Position numbers and translations under genes: made by a program. Positions 51,973 through 63,400 of a stretch of 64,000 bases of DNA are shown piece by piece. The first letter of the stretch is position 1. Each line of letters opens with the position of its first letter. The notes under the pieces were generated by a model. That model saw nothing but the letters and a program-made list of their open reading frames with translations, made no database searches and was not told the DNA's origin. The DNA is from Nymphaea colorata (lineage: Eukaryota > Streptophyta > Magnoliopsida > Nymphaeales > Nymphaeaceae), in NCBI RefSeq assembly GCF_008831285.2, contig NC_045148.1, forward strand, positions 11,700,183 to 11,764,182, in the 5' to 3' direction.

Positions 51973-52368
51973 TGTTAAAATACATATACACATTAATGAC
52001 ATATATATGTATATATTTCTGTATTTATCTTGTACATATTCCCATCTTTTATTCTTGTATTTTTTTTCTTTTTGTTTTTCTGCTGCTTAAAGCAGAATAG
52101 CTTGGTGTTGACCAGCTCCAACAGTTAGAATTCTAGCCATTGGAACAAGTCCAACAGTCACTTCCTTTGCTTCCTCCATAAATAGAGGACTCCCTATTCA
52201 TTTATTTTTTTACTTCTTTGTGCTGTGTTTTTATCCCATTTTGTGTTTTTTGTAATATTCTGATCATATTCAATAAAGATTTTCAATTGAAATTCTCTGG
52301 TTTGTACACCATGTGTTGGAGAGATTGTTCTTACCCTATTTTAGCACAGTACCTGGGATTTTGTTACA
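51973..52368 (+). repeat. Solo copia LTR with 5-bp target duplication
   Basis: The 396-bp sequence starts TGTTAAAATAC, ends TTTTGTTACA and is flanked by GTCCT at 51968-51972 and 52369-52373. Internal landmarks match the LTR of copia B read on its minus strand: ACCAGCTCCAAC...TTGGAAC, TCCATAAATAGAGGACT. There is no internal element sequence, so this is a recombination product (solo LTR) in lipoyl synthase intron 4. Confidence 0.8.
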
Positions 52369-52373
52369 GTCCT

Positions 52374-53065
52374 TGTTGTTCAGGATATGCTATACTTTTT
52401 CTTATCTACTAAAGAAAAGTCAAAATTGGAACTGGCAATTCACTCTTGTCATCATAATCTTCTAGCAAGCAAGCGAATGAGCAATAATCTCAAAGACAAG
52501 GAATGAACAATGACAGAAGCAGGAAATGATTTAGATTTTCAAAAAGGAAATGAAACCTTATAGGCAGGTGCATCTAAAGGTTCTGACATGGCATTTTGAA
52601 AAGGTATGGTGAAACATTTACTATTGAACATTAAAATGTAAGAATTTTCAAATAAAGGGTTTTAGATAAAATGGAAAAAGGAGTAGTGAAATATTGATAA
52701 ACATAGAAAGAATGAGTAACTGCAGGTTGGACTGGTAGACAAGCAAGATAGGTTGAGTTGAGTGTAGATTTACATTATCCAAGCAATTTTTTAGCTAGCC
52801 CAGATGCATCAGACCTTTTTCCTTTCCTTCTAGACAAGATTGGACAATGGAGTCTCATTTGACGGATCCATGCCAGAGTTGAGCTGGCTTTTTATTTATG
52901 AATCTCACTGCCCATTTTTGAGCATTTTGGCTTCTTCCGAATCTTTGATGAAGCCCCTATGTTAAAGCATATAAAATACTTCATGATTGTAGATATGAAG
53001 TTATATAAGATCCAATCATGTAATAAACGAAGCTTAGTGTTGGTATTAGAGAAATCCATGTATAT
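52374..53065 (+). other. Lipoyl synthase intron 4, no element recognised
   Basis: AT-rich sequence between the solo LTR and the MITE. No exon-like segment of lipoyl synthase was found. Confidence 0.5.
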
Positions 53066-53073
53066 GTTCAAAC

Positions 53074-53454
53074 ATAGTCACAGAAAATGCATTTTTTCCG
53101 AAAAAAACATGATAAATTAAATGACAGTTTAAAACTAAAAAAAAACGTTAAAAACAAAAAAACGTGTTTTTAAAGCGTTTTTTCGTGGGTTTTCACTTTG
53201 TTTTTCATTTTTTTCATTTTTGTTCAGTTTTTTTTAAGGCCAAACAGTTTTTTTTTTTTTTTTTTTATTTGTTGCAAATCTACTTATCTTTTGATGTTTG
53301 TGTTATTAGTTTCTCACTTTTTTTTTTTTTCCATTTTTAGTTTTTTAAAATTTTTAAAAATTTACCGTATTCTTCCATTTTTTTCCAAGTTCGCCATATT
53401 ATACCCAGGAAAAACCTCCTGTTTAAAACTTCGAGACATTTTTTTGTGACTATG
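53074..53454. mobile_element. hAT-like MITE, copy 2, with 8-bp target duplication
   Basis: Flanked by GTTCAAAC at 53066-53073 and 53455-53462. The ends ATAGTCACAGAAAATG and CATTTTTTTGTGACTATG are inverted repeats. The interior follows copy 1 (17337-17723), with a longer T run. The two copies share family but not insertion site. Confidence 0.85.
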
Positions 53455-53462
53455 GTTCAAAC

Positions 53463-55030
53463 TTCAAATCCAAAAACAGAAATGAATAAGATTCATGCTG
53501 CAAACTTAGTATTCTTTATTCTTCAAAGTTGCTGTCAATGAAGAGCAGCAACACTCCAATAAAAAAAACAGTCAACAAAGCAATAACCACTAGAAGCGGA
53601 CAAAACCCTAACTTAAAACACAACTTAAAACCGTAAGGACATATTTGCCCTCATTTACAAAGGTTACAATGGTAAGTAAGATTAAAACAAGGCATAATAA
53701 AGAGGACGACAATAGTCTTGGACTAACAAGACTGTAGATAAACTCCATGAGTTTCTACACTCCCCTTAAACCACATGATCAAGTGACATCACACCAAGTT
53801 TGCCTACAAAATTTATAAACTTTGATGGTGACAAACTCTTTGCAAATATATAAGTTATTTGGTCTTTAGTTATCGTATCCTCAAGTGATATCAATCCTTC
53901 TTCATCTGCCTTTCTGATAAAGTGACAGTCAATCTCAATATGTTTAGTTGTTTCATGCGATTCTGGATTTTTGGCAATGTGAATGACACTCATATTGTCA
54001 CAGTTCAATCTAATCTTATTAACAACTGGAGTTCCAATTTCATTTAACAACCATCTTATCTAAATTATTTCAACTGTCATTTTGGTCATAGCACTATACT
54101 TGTAGGGCTGTCCACGAGTGGAGTTCAAGCCGAGCTGAGTTGGCTTGAACTCGGCTCGACTGCCTTAGCTCGAACTTGACTCGGCTCGAGCTCTAAAAAT
54201 TCAAACTTGACTCAATTTGGCTCGAGCCAAGGATTGGTTTGAGCTGAGCCAAGCATTTGATTAAAAATTTGACTTTTGGAAGAAAGAGGTGTTATGAAAA
54301 TTTGAACACTGAACCTCCGACCTGTCAGTCACGTGCATACCCATTTGAACCATTTACCTTTTGTGATAACTTTATGAGACATTTTATATATTTTATTTTT
54401 TGAGGTTAACTGAGTTTAACCTAGTCGAGCCTGCTTAACTCGGGCTCGACTAGTTTATGTTCATTTATCAACTCAAACTTGTCTCATTAGTAAACGAGTT
54501 GTTTTCGAGTCAACTGTATCCAGCGAGTTCAAGTCGAGCTCGAGTTAGCTCGACTCATTGAACAGCCCTATATCCTCGGTCTCAACTGTAGATAAAGCCA
54601 TTCTTTGTTACTTCTTGTTCTTCTAAGTGATCATAGATTTGTCAAATAAAATATAAAACCCTGTTATAGATAGTCGATTACGAACTGATCCACGAAAGTC
54701 AACATCACAATATGCCACAAGTTCTTCAGAATTTGAAGAAGCGAAGAACACTCCATAGTTCATTGTGTCTCTTACACATCTGATGATTGTTAGAACAACA
54801 ACAAAATGTATTGATGTAGGTGTTTTCATGAATTGGCTCACCATGTGAACAGCATGTGTTATGTCAAGTCTAGAGATAGATAGATAAATGAAACTTCTAA
54901 CAAGTTTTCTATAGATTGTAGGATCTTCTAACTTCTTTCCTTCAAGAGGTCTTAGCTTAACATTTGCTTCTACAGGAGTCTCTAGACATGTTTGGTTATG
55001 AATAGTCCATTATAGTTTATTTCCTCAACC
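53463..55030 (-). mobile_element. Copia element E, 3' end fragment, degraded
   Basis: On the minus strand: RT end with RPLEGKKLEDPTIYRKLV (about 54960-54890), RNase H pieces MVSQFMKTPTSIHF, VAYCDVDFRGSVRNRLS and FYILFDKS (54844-54623), then after a MITE insertion GTPVVNKIRLNCDNMSVIHI, TKHIEIDCHFIRK and FAKSLSPSKF (54050-53766). A purine tract (GGGGAG) precedes a probable 3' LTR starting TGTAGAAACTC at 53759 and running left to about 53463. Frameshifts and stops make it non-functional. Confidence 0.82.
54103..54570. mobile_element. hAT-type MITE inserted in copia E
   Basis: The ends are inverted repeats: TAGGGCTGTCCACGAG at the left and TCATTGAACAGCCCTA at the right. The subterminal parts are dense in GAGCTCGA/CTCGAGC words. 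The flanking 8-mers TATACTTG (54095-54102) and TATCCTCG (54571-54578) agree at 6 of 8 positions, an aged target duplication. The MITE splits the copia RNase H between its two halves. Confidence 0.85.
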
Positions 55031-56088
55031 TTTTCATGTTTAAGCTTGCTACAACTTCTTGGCCTTTCTTTCCTTTTGTCGAGTACTGTTCCTGCATGTT
55101 ATTTCTTGCACATTTCTACTCAAAACTTTTTTCAAACATGATTTTCTTCGATTCCTTATGCTCTTTAATTATTTTATTTCCTTCAAAAAGGAAGTGATGT
55201 TTTGTCTATTCCCGAATATATCTTATTATACCTTTCCTGAAGAACGATTAACTGTCTTTACCTCATGCCTTTTAAGTTTTAAGCGAATGAACTTTAGTCT
55301 CTCAGTTTCCCTGCCATTGCTCTTTTGCAATTTTTAGCATAACCACAACATTCATAAAATTGGCTTTTTCCTTATTATTTGCATGCTAATGTTATTGTGG
55401 GAAAAGGAAAAGTGACAAAGGCATAGGGTAACATGATTGTAAAATCCATTGTTGCGAGGATTGACTGGTAATATATTGTTTCCAGGTTTATTTTTGGCTG
55501 GCTGTGTTGCTAGACATTTCTGGCAAACACAATATGATTATGACATTGTTCCTTCTTAATTAATATGGCTGCTCCTGTTTGTGCAAACCAGGTCTTGGAT
55601 GATGCTCAAAATTATTTGTTTAAAGCATTTCATTTTGAGGATATGATAAAATTTAGATTGATTAGTTGAATGTACCGCTTCTTAGATAGTAAAGAAAAGT
55701 TAAAAAAAAGTAGTTGTAAGGAGAAAATGCTGGTAAGGGAAACACAGTAGTTTGATAAACCATCATAGTTGTGCACTACTACACTGCTTCTGTTCCATAA
55801 ATTTACTGACATTTTCACTAAAAGGTTCATCACTTAATATAGGAATATCATTGTTGATCCATACTTTGGATGTGTACCTGTGCATATGTTCACATTGCAG
55901 AGCAACCATGCACATGAACCTTGCCTTCTGCCTAAAATTGCACATGTTGCTCTGATTTATTCTGTCTTTTCTTAAGCGGATGGCCATATATAGTTGCCAA
56001 AGTTCAAAGAGAGGCATCCAGCCTTACAAAGCCAGTAATATGAATTTAAAATAACATGATTTCTCGTAAGTGTTTCCAGTTTCAGCAT
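55031..56088 (+). other. Lipoyl synthase intron 4 continued, no element recognised
   Basis: No coding family, LTR pair or missing lipoyl synthase exon was recognised. Confidence 0.5.
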
Positions 56089-56282
56089 TGTTGAAATTAG
56101 AGGAGTTTATATTTCTAGGCGGCTCTTTGTAATATTAAAGAGTTATAAGACCTCTTTAACCTTTTCTTTATTTTAGATTGATGTAATCTGTAAATCTTTT
56201 TTCTACCTTAATCTCTTTATAATGGAGATTAGGGTTAGTGAATGGATTACGTTTTCTCTCTCCACATCTCAAGGCTGCAACA
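56089..56282 (+). repeat. 5' LTR of copia F (194 bp)
   Basis: Starts TGTTGAAATTAG, ends GGCTGCAACA, and is followed at once by TGGTATCAGAGC. Short LTRs of this size are common in some copia lineages. The partner LTR is not in the window. Confidence 0.8.
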
Positions 56283-56294
56283 TGGTATCAGAGC
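56283..56294 (+). other. Primer-binding site of copia F (initiator tRNA-Met)
   Basis: TGGTATCAGAGC directly after the LTR. Confidence 0.92.
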
Positions 56295-56976
56295 CATAAC
56301 GTGATTGGCGACGTGAAGCAAACAGCCGGCGACAAGCAGCGGACGTCCATGCATCTGGCGACGTGAAGCAAATAGCCGGCGACCCTTTTTCTCCTTCTCT
56401 TGTCGTCTCTTCTAGTTGACTGATTTCCAACAACGGAACCGTGTGGAGGAGTCTATTCACACTAGGAGATATGCATGAATAGGCTCCAGCCGTGGATTTA
56501 CACAAGTATATATATTATCGCAGCTGTGTGGGAGTCTGCGCTGATTAACCTCTTATGGACTGATGTGTTCTATGATCAAAGCAGCCAAGTGGAGGACTGC
56601 TCTCTATGATTTCTGTGGCAGTTTATGTTGAATGTTTTTATTTGCTGTCGCTATTCATGATTTGTGAAAAATAATCTGTGGTACAACAGCGTTAGATGCA
56701 TAAATAGACACGTTGTTGGTTGGAGTAGACAATACAAGCAGTGGGGATCCTTTTTCTGTTGTGGGTTTGCTGTTAGCAGGATTTTTTTTTGACGTCAGAT
56801 TGCTGTTTTTTTGTCATGGTGTTGCTGTCAACAGTTGGACAACAGTTTGGTTGTTGCTGCGCATCTAACGTTGCTGTGTGGGACGTTTGTTATTGCTGAT
56901 CAGTCTCTTTCTCAATAGATATATATATCTATATTCTCTTGCTGGTGGTGGTTGCTCTCTTGTGGACAGATTTGCG

Positions 56977-58145
56977 ATGGCTAAAAATCCCAAAACTGAT
57001 TTCTCTCATGATGTTAAAAGTGGAGGAAATCCATTCTCTTATGGTTCTATTGTAAAGTTAGATGGATCTAACTATGAGATTTGGTCTCATGTGTTTATGA
57101 TATATGTGATTGGACATCAGAAGGAGCATGTTATAGAAGAAAATGAGCCTCTTGAAAAAAATTGAAAAATATGGTTCATGGAAGGGAGATAATAATCTTG
57201 TCATGTTGTGGATCATGAATAGTGTGCAACCACATATTGTATCAACTATTGCATACTATACCTCTGCCAAACAAATGTGGGATGTCTTGACACAAACTTA
57301 CTCAAATGACAAGAATGTTAGCAGGATATTGTAGGTGGAGGAGGAATTACTTAATTTGCAATGAAATCTCCCCCGACCTCCTCCTGAGCCTCGACCTATG
57401 TCTCTCCCCTTGAATGAACTGCGTCCACAACCTCCTGAGGTTACCAAGGCAGAGGCATGGATATCACTAGAGGGCTGAGAAAGGGTCACAACAAGACGAC
57501 TGAGTCTGTTGTAGGCTTCAGCTAGGTTAGGGATGTCTGCTCCTGTCAACATCTGAGCCTTTGCTACTGCATATTCAGGGGAGAGCCCCTGTAAAAACTT
57601 CGCAACCATAGACTGTTTAGCATGAGTCTTATGACATGTTGGACATGGGGGACATAATGCTTTAACTCGTTCATAGATGGACTTGAGGGAAGCAAAGTAC
57701 TGAGCAAGATATTGCAGGTGGAGGAACAATTACTTAATTTGCAACAGGGTGACCAAAGTCTTGCTTAGTACTTTGCTTCTCAGTACTTTGCTTCCCTCAA
57801 GTCCATCTATGAACGAGTTAAAGCATTACGTACCCCATGTCCAACATGTCATAAGACTCATGGTGAACAGTTTATGGTTGCGAAGTTTCTAGAGGGGCTC
57901 TTCACTGAATATGCAGTAGCAAATGCTCAGATGTTGACAAGAGCAGAAATCTCGGACTTAGCTGAAGCTTACAACAGACTCAGTCGTCTTGCTGTGACCC
58001 TTTCTCAACCCTCTAGTGATATCCATGCCTCTGCCTTGGTAACCTCAAGAGGTCGTGGACGTAGTTCATTCAAGGGGAGAAGCATAGGTCGAGGCTCAGG
58101 AGGAGGTTGGGGGAGATTTAAGTGCACCTATTGTGGGAAGTAGAT
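56977..58145 (+). pseudogene. Copia F gag, frameshifted and rearranged
   Basis: ATG at 56977 gives MAKNPKTDFSHDVKSGGNPF and LDGSNYEIWSHVFMIY. A frame change near 57155 leads to SWKGDNNLVMLWIMNSVQP and QMWDVLTQTYS. Then the reading is broken by an inverted copy of the downstream gag segment. The direct copy resumes near 57870: MVAKFLEGLFTEYAVANAQM, LAEAYNRLSRLAVTLSQPSS, a Gly/Arg-rich linker, and the first half of a zinc knuckle (CTYCGK) before a stop. Confidence 0.82.
57364..58119. repeat. Inverted duplication of a ~345-bp gag segment
   Basis: The left arm (57364-57706) is the reverse complement of the right arm (57775-58119), separated by about 68 bases. Both ends match: AAATCTCCCCC at 57364 against GGGGGAGATTT at 58109, and AAGTACTGAG at 57695 against CTCAGTACTT near 57779. 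The left arm is bounded by direct repeats containing GGTGGAGGA and ATTACTTAATTTGCAA (57334 and 57718 areas). The arms have several substitutions. Confidence 0.9.
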
Positions 58146-58306
58146 GCTGCAAGATATTGGGATAAACATGGTCGTCCTTCCGTTGCGTCCCTAGGAAGAA
58201 ATGTTGCATCTAAGCAGGGCAAAAATTCTTTACAGTCTCCTTTGGATCTGTTCAGGCAGCTTCATCAGTTGTAGATGAGTCTTTATCTCCTTCTCACCCT
58301 GGGACA

Positions 58307-59875
58307 ATGACTGTGAGTATCAACAAGTTAGGGTATGAGGACTTCCTAGCACACAGATCTACCCAACCGTCGGCCTCTACAGTCATGATAGACAGTGCTA
58401 TGTCTGTTGATATTGTCCCACATGATACAGGTACTACTTGGATTATTGATTCAGGAGCATCGAGACACTTTTGTAGTAGACCTTCTATGTTTACTGTGCT
58501 ACACTCATTACTTCAGACACGTCATGTGAGACTTGCAGATGGTAGATTGTCACCGATTATGGGTTATGGAAATACCAAGATTTCTCAGTCTATGACTATT
58601 CCTAATGTGTTATATGCTCCTAAGTTTCCAACAAATCTGTTATCGGTTGAACAATTGATTAATGATTTACATTGTCGTGTTACATTTGACTATGGTTTAT
58701 GTTCATTTCAGGACTTGCAAACTGGGAAGATGATTGGTGGAGGCTATGAGAAATGGAGCATCTACTTCCTGTCAGATCCAGTTGGTATTGCAGCATCATC
58801 GATCACCTCACTGTCCTCCTCCTTCCAATGGCATCTCATACTTGGTCATCCATCTGTCTTCAAGTTCCGTCACCTTGTTCCTCATCTTTCAGTACCAGAG
58901 TCGTTCCAATGTGAAGCCTGTCAACTTGGCAAACACACCCGTATTAGTTATTCATCGAGTCTTAGTCCGTCCAGTTGTGGATTATTTGATCTTCTTCATG
59001 TTGATGTGTGGGGTCCTAGCAGAGTTGCTAGTAGGTCAAGATTTCGGTATTTCCTTGTCATTGTTGATGATCATTCTTGAGTCACTTGGGTCTTCCTTTT
59101 GAAGGAAAGGTCTGAAGTCGTATGTACTCTCAAAAACCGTATTATTGAAATAAAAACTCAGTTTGGTATTCTGGTTAAAAGCAGTCGCACTGATAACACC
59201 CTTGAGTTTAAGGCATCTACCTTAATGAAGTTTTACTCTGATAATGACATTTCTCTTCAGTTTACTTGTCCCCATACCTCCCAACAAAAAGGAGTAGCTG
59301 AACCAAAACATCGCCAACTTTTAAATGTGGCTCGTTCCCTAATGCTTCATACTAATTTACCTACATACTTTTGGGGAGATGCCATCATCACTGCCTGTTA
59401 TTTAACCAACCGTTTACCCTCATCCTCCACTGACTACAAGGTTCCCATTAAACTTGTGCACCCACAACGACCCTTATTTCCAGTGGCTCCCAAAGTATTT
59501 GGTTGCACATGCTTTGTTCACATACTTGGACCCACACATGATAAATTGGGTGCCCAAGCCATTAAGTGTATCTTTATAGACTACTCTAGAAACCATAAAT
59601 GCTACAAAATGTTTTGACCCCTTGACTCAAAAGGAGTATATCAGTGCCGATGTCACATTCTTTGATTCTCAGCGTTATTATAGCTCTTCTCTCATCCTTA
59701 CTGAGATGCCATCATCACCAGACCCACTACCTATTCCTTTGGAGTCATTCTCTTTTGAATCTCCTTCTAAAGACTCTCCGGCTGTAGTGACCAAATTTCG
59801 TGATCCTTTGCTGGTCTACATACGTCGACAAAACCCTTCTCATGATCCTTCGCCAATCGCTTATCAGGAGGTAAG
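58307..59875 (+). pseudogene. Copia F protease-integrase region, broken
   Basis: Protease: WIIDSGASRHFC. Integrase zinc region: WHLILGHPS...CEACQLGKH. Catalytic core: HVDVWGPSR, SRTDNTLEF, QQKGVAEPKHRQLLN (the catalytic Glu is kept, but the usual Asn-Gly is Lys-Gly and the Arg is Pro). Breaks: TGA at 59078-59080 after VIVDDHS, and TGA at 59615-59617 with a frame change, resuming as DPLTQKEYISADVTFFDS. The frame is cut at about YQEV by the copia G LTR. Confidence 0.85.
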
Positions 59876-60171
59876 TGTTAAGTCTGTACGTATAAGTGTA
59901 AGGGGATCGGGTCTGTTCAGACCCGATCCACTTTGTTTTTATGTCTTCACGCCTAAGTGGTGGCATCTCTTGTAATTACTTCATGTTCTATTCCTCTTTT
60001 TGTTGTAACCTAATTAGGTTTATGTTTTAATAATAGAGATCAAGCATCGTGTGGCTGCATTGGCCGACGGTTCTCTTCCCTTCATTGCTTTCTTCTATTC
60101 TCTATTCTCCATCCTCCTTATTTTCAGATGGAGAGACGTGATTCGGTGGTGTTTTAGTGAAGATTCTCACA
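59876..60171 (+). repeat. 5' LTR of copia G (296 bp)
   Basis: Starts TGTTAAGTCTG and ends GATTCTCACA next to the primer-binding site. It contains the palindrome GGATCGGGTCTG-TT-CAGACCCGATCC (59904-59929). The start is uncertain by a few bases because only one LTR of the element is visible. Confidence 0.8.
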
Positions 60172-60415
60172 TGGTATCAGAGCCAGGTTACATCGTCCTC
60201 CGGTGAGTGATTTCAGCTTGGAGTATTCTGCCCTAAATTTTATTTTTTGTCGTGGTTATCCCCAAACTCTGTTTCTGCCCTTAATCCCACGATTTGCCCT
60301 AATTTCTGTTGCCCTAAATTCTGTTTTTTGCCCTAAATCACACGGTTTGCCCTAATTTCTGTCGTGACCTTTAAAATTCTGCCCAAATCGTCTGCTCTAA
60401 TCCTCTCTTTCAATC

Positions 60416-63400
60416 ATGGACCAACCGGCTCCCTCTCTTCTATCTTCTAGTTTTCTCTCACAACTCATCTCTCAAAAACTGAACCATAGTAATTATTTGA
60501 CTTAGAAACGTCAAATTGTCCCATTTATTAAGAGCCATAGACTATATGGGCACATTGATGGGACTACTCCAGCACCTCCAAAGTTTGTTAACCGTGAAGT
60601 AAAGAAGACAGTCGTGGGAGATAAAGGTGCTGGGGCCTCGGCTGGAAGTGAAATCAGTTTTGAATATGAAACTCTTCCTGAGAGCAATGCCGAATATGAA
60701 GTTTGGCTGGCTCACGACCAGTCTCTTGTTGCTTATATCACTTCTACCTTGTCAGAGGAGGTATTGGGAGGTATTGATGATGATTTAACTGCCCTAGAGT
60801 TGTGGTCTACCCTTGCCACTACATATTCTCAAGTCTCGGAAGCACGTTTTCGACAATTAAGAAGGCAATTTCAGGATATCAAACGTGGGACGCGTACAAT
60901 TTTGGAGTATTTGAATGAAATCAAGAGTGTTAGTGATCAGCTTGCTGCAATTGGACATCCCGTCAGCGACAAGGACAAAGTCCAACAAGCCTTGAGTGGA
61001 CTGAGAACAGAATTTGATATTTTTTGCACAACCTTGGAAGTCTTACCTGTTCTCCCATCTTTTGAAGATCTAAAGGCCAAGCTTTTTCAACATGAAGCTA
61101 GTCGAGTTCAACGACATAATCTGGTTCCTTCCAACAGCTACAATGTACTGATCACAGGAACTCACGCACTGCAAGGAAATCGCACTCGTTCTTGGACTCC
61201 TCAGGCAGGCATGGGAAGAGGGATTCTCCCAACACCGCCAAACATGAATACTACCTCTGCCACATCTAGAAGAATTCTGACATGCTTCTATTGCAACAAG
61301 AAGGGGCATGTAAAATCAGAATGTGGGCACAATCCTCAGAACAAGAATAGTCAGGTCAGGCACGAGAACAGGACAGTAGCGGGGTCAGCTCCATCCTCAT
61401 CTGGATCAAATTCAACTTCAAAGGTTTCAGCAGACGTGCAGCAACTTCTAATGACAGCCTTATCCAAACTTAACTTGAAGCAAAATGAGCAAGGAGAGTG
61501 GTATGTGGACTCTGGAGTAGCAGCCCACGTTACTGGTGACACAGGTAATCTCTCTAGTGTTTCTCCCCTTATTTAGATCAAGGCTCAGTAGTCACGGGAG
61601 ATGGTTCCCCTCACACAATATCGCACATTGGAAATGCACAAATATCCATGGGTTCTTCTTCCATTCCATTAAAGAATGTCCTTGTTGTTCCAAGTGTCAA
61701 GAAAAATATTATCTCAGTGTCCAAACTTATTGATGATACTCACTCCTCTGTTGAATTCACACCATCTTCTGTTTATGTCAAGGATGCTCAAACCAAGAAG
61801 ACATTCGCTGAGGGCACTCGCAAAGGAGATATGTATGTCTTTGAAGAAGCTCCAAAGTTGTCCAAACCTCACCCTCCAGATTCATGTTCTTCAAGTTATA
61901 ATGAAGTCAATGTCGCAGAGTATAATAAGCCATCCATTTGGCATGGTCGGTTAGCTCATTGTAGTCAGTCTTTTGTTCGAAGTCTTGTTGCAGACGGGCT
62001 CTTAGATAAGTCCAGTCTGAGTTCAATCAGTGAGTCCAGCATGTGCTCGAGTTGTCATCTTTGTAAGAGCCATGCCCTTCCTTTTCAGTCAATTAATAAA
62101 AGAGAGCTTCAAGGATTTTTGACACCATATATTCTGATGTTTGGGGGCCTGCTTCAATTCCCTCTTCTTCTGGGAGTAGGTACTATGTCATTTTTATAGA
62201 TTCATATTCCCGACATACTTGGATACACTTCATGAAACACAAATCTGAAGTTTTCTGTTTGTTTACTCAATTTCATGTCTTGGTTCGAAATAAATACTCC
62301 AGTAATATTGTGCATTTTCAATGTGATGGTGGTGGTGAATTTATTTGTAATGAATTTACTGAGTATCTACTAGATAATGGGATCACTAGACAGATTTCAT
62401 GCCCACATACTCCTCAGCAAAATGGAATTGTTGAACGGAAACATAGACATATTGTTGAAAGCGTGCTCAGCATGATGCATGACACAGACTTACCCATGAC
62501 ATTGTGGACTGAGGCTTTTCATACGGCTGTCCATGTTATAAATCGACTGCCATTGGCTTTGCTTGATGGCAAATCCCCATATTTTTTATTACATCAAGAG
62601 CAGCCACGTTATGAGGAATTGCGTGTTTTTGAATTTCTTTGCTATGTGCATGTTGATGTTTCCTTACATAACAAGTTTCAAGATCGTGCTATTTTGTTCA
62701 GATTTATAGGGTATGCAGAAAACTACAAGGGTTATAGATGTTACAACCTTAAAACTGGGCGTGTTCATATTTCACGGCATGTTGTTTTTGATGAAAACAG
62801 GTTACAAGATCCCAAGGCTACTTGCATGACACTCAAGGATAAAAATGAGGTTTATGATACTTAGCTGCATGCTGAAATCCTAAGACAAGGGGCTGACCGT
62901 TTGATTGAGCACGAGGAGCAAGATGTTAATGAGCCTGAGACACTTGTGAGCGATTCCTTGGACAGCATGCCCTCATCCTCACAACCCCATGATTCACCTA
63001 TACATAGTTGGTTCTCAGGCCTTGTGTACTCTAGGCGATCAGCTCCTACTGTAGCCCCACGTCAGTCTCAACGTGTGCGACATCCCATTGATCGGTGGGT
63101 AAGTTATAACAACTTCTCTTTAGATTTTCAGTTGTTTATGACAGAAGTCCGCAAGATGGTCGAACCAAAATCCTATCACCATGCAAGTAAGGAAAAATGT
63201 TGGGTTGAAGCTATGAATGAGGAAATGACAACCTTTCATGAGTGTCAGACAGATTGTCCCTCGTCCAACTGATAAGAATGTTGTGGGCTCCAAATGGGTC
63301 TACAAACTGAAATATAAGCCAGATGGTAGCATTGATCGACATAAAGCACGTCTTGTGGTGCGCGATTTCACACAACAATATGGGGAAGATTATGATGAAA

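Larger units (their letters stand above)
56089..59875 (+). mobile_element. Copia element F, 5' part, interrupted by copia G
   Basis: 5' LTR at 56089-56282, primer-binding site at 56283-56294, leader, damaged gag with an inverted duplication, then protease and integrase up to the point where copia G is inserted. RT, RNase H and the 3' LTR would lie past the far end of copia G, outside the window. Confidence 0.88.
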
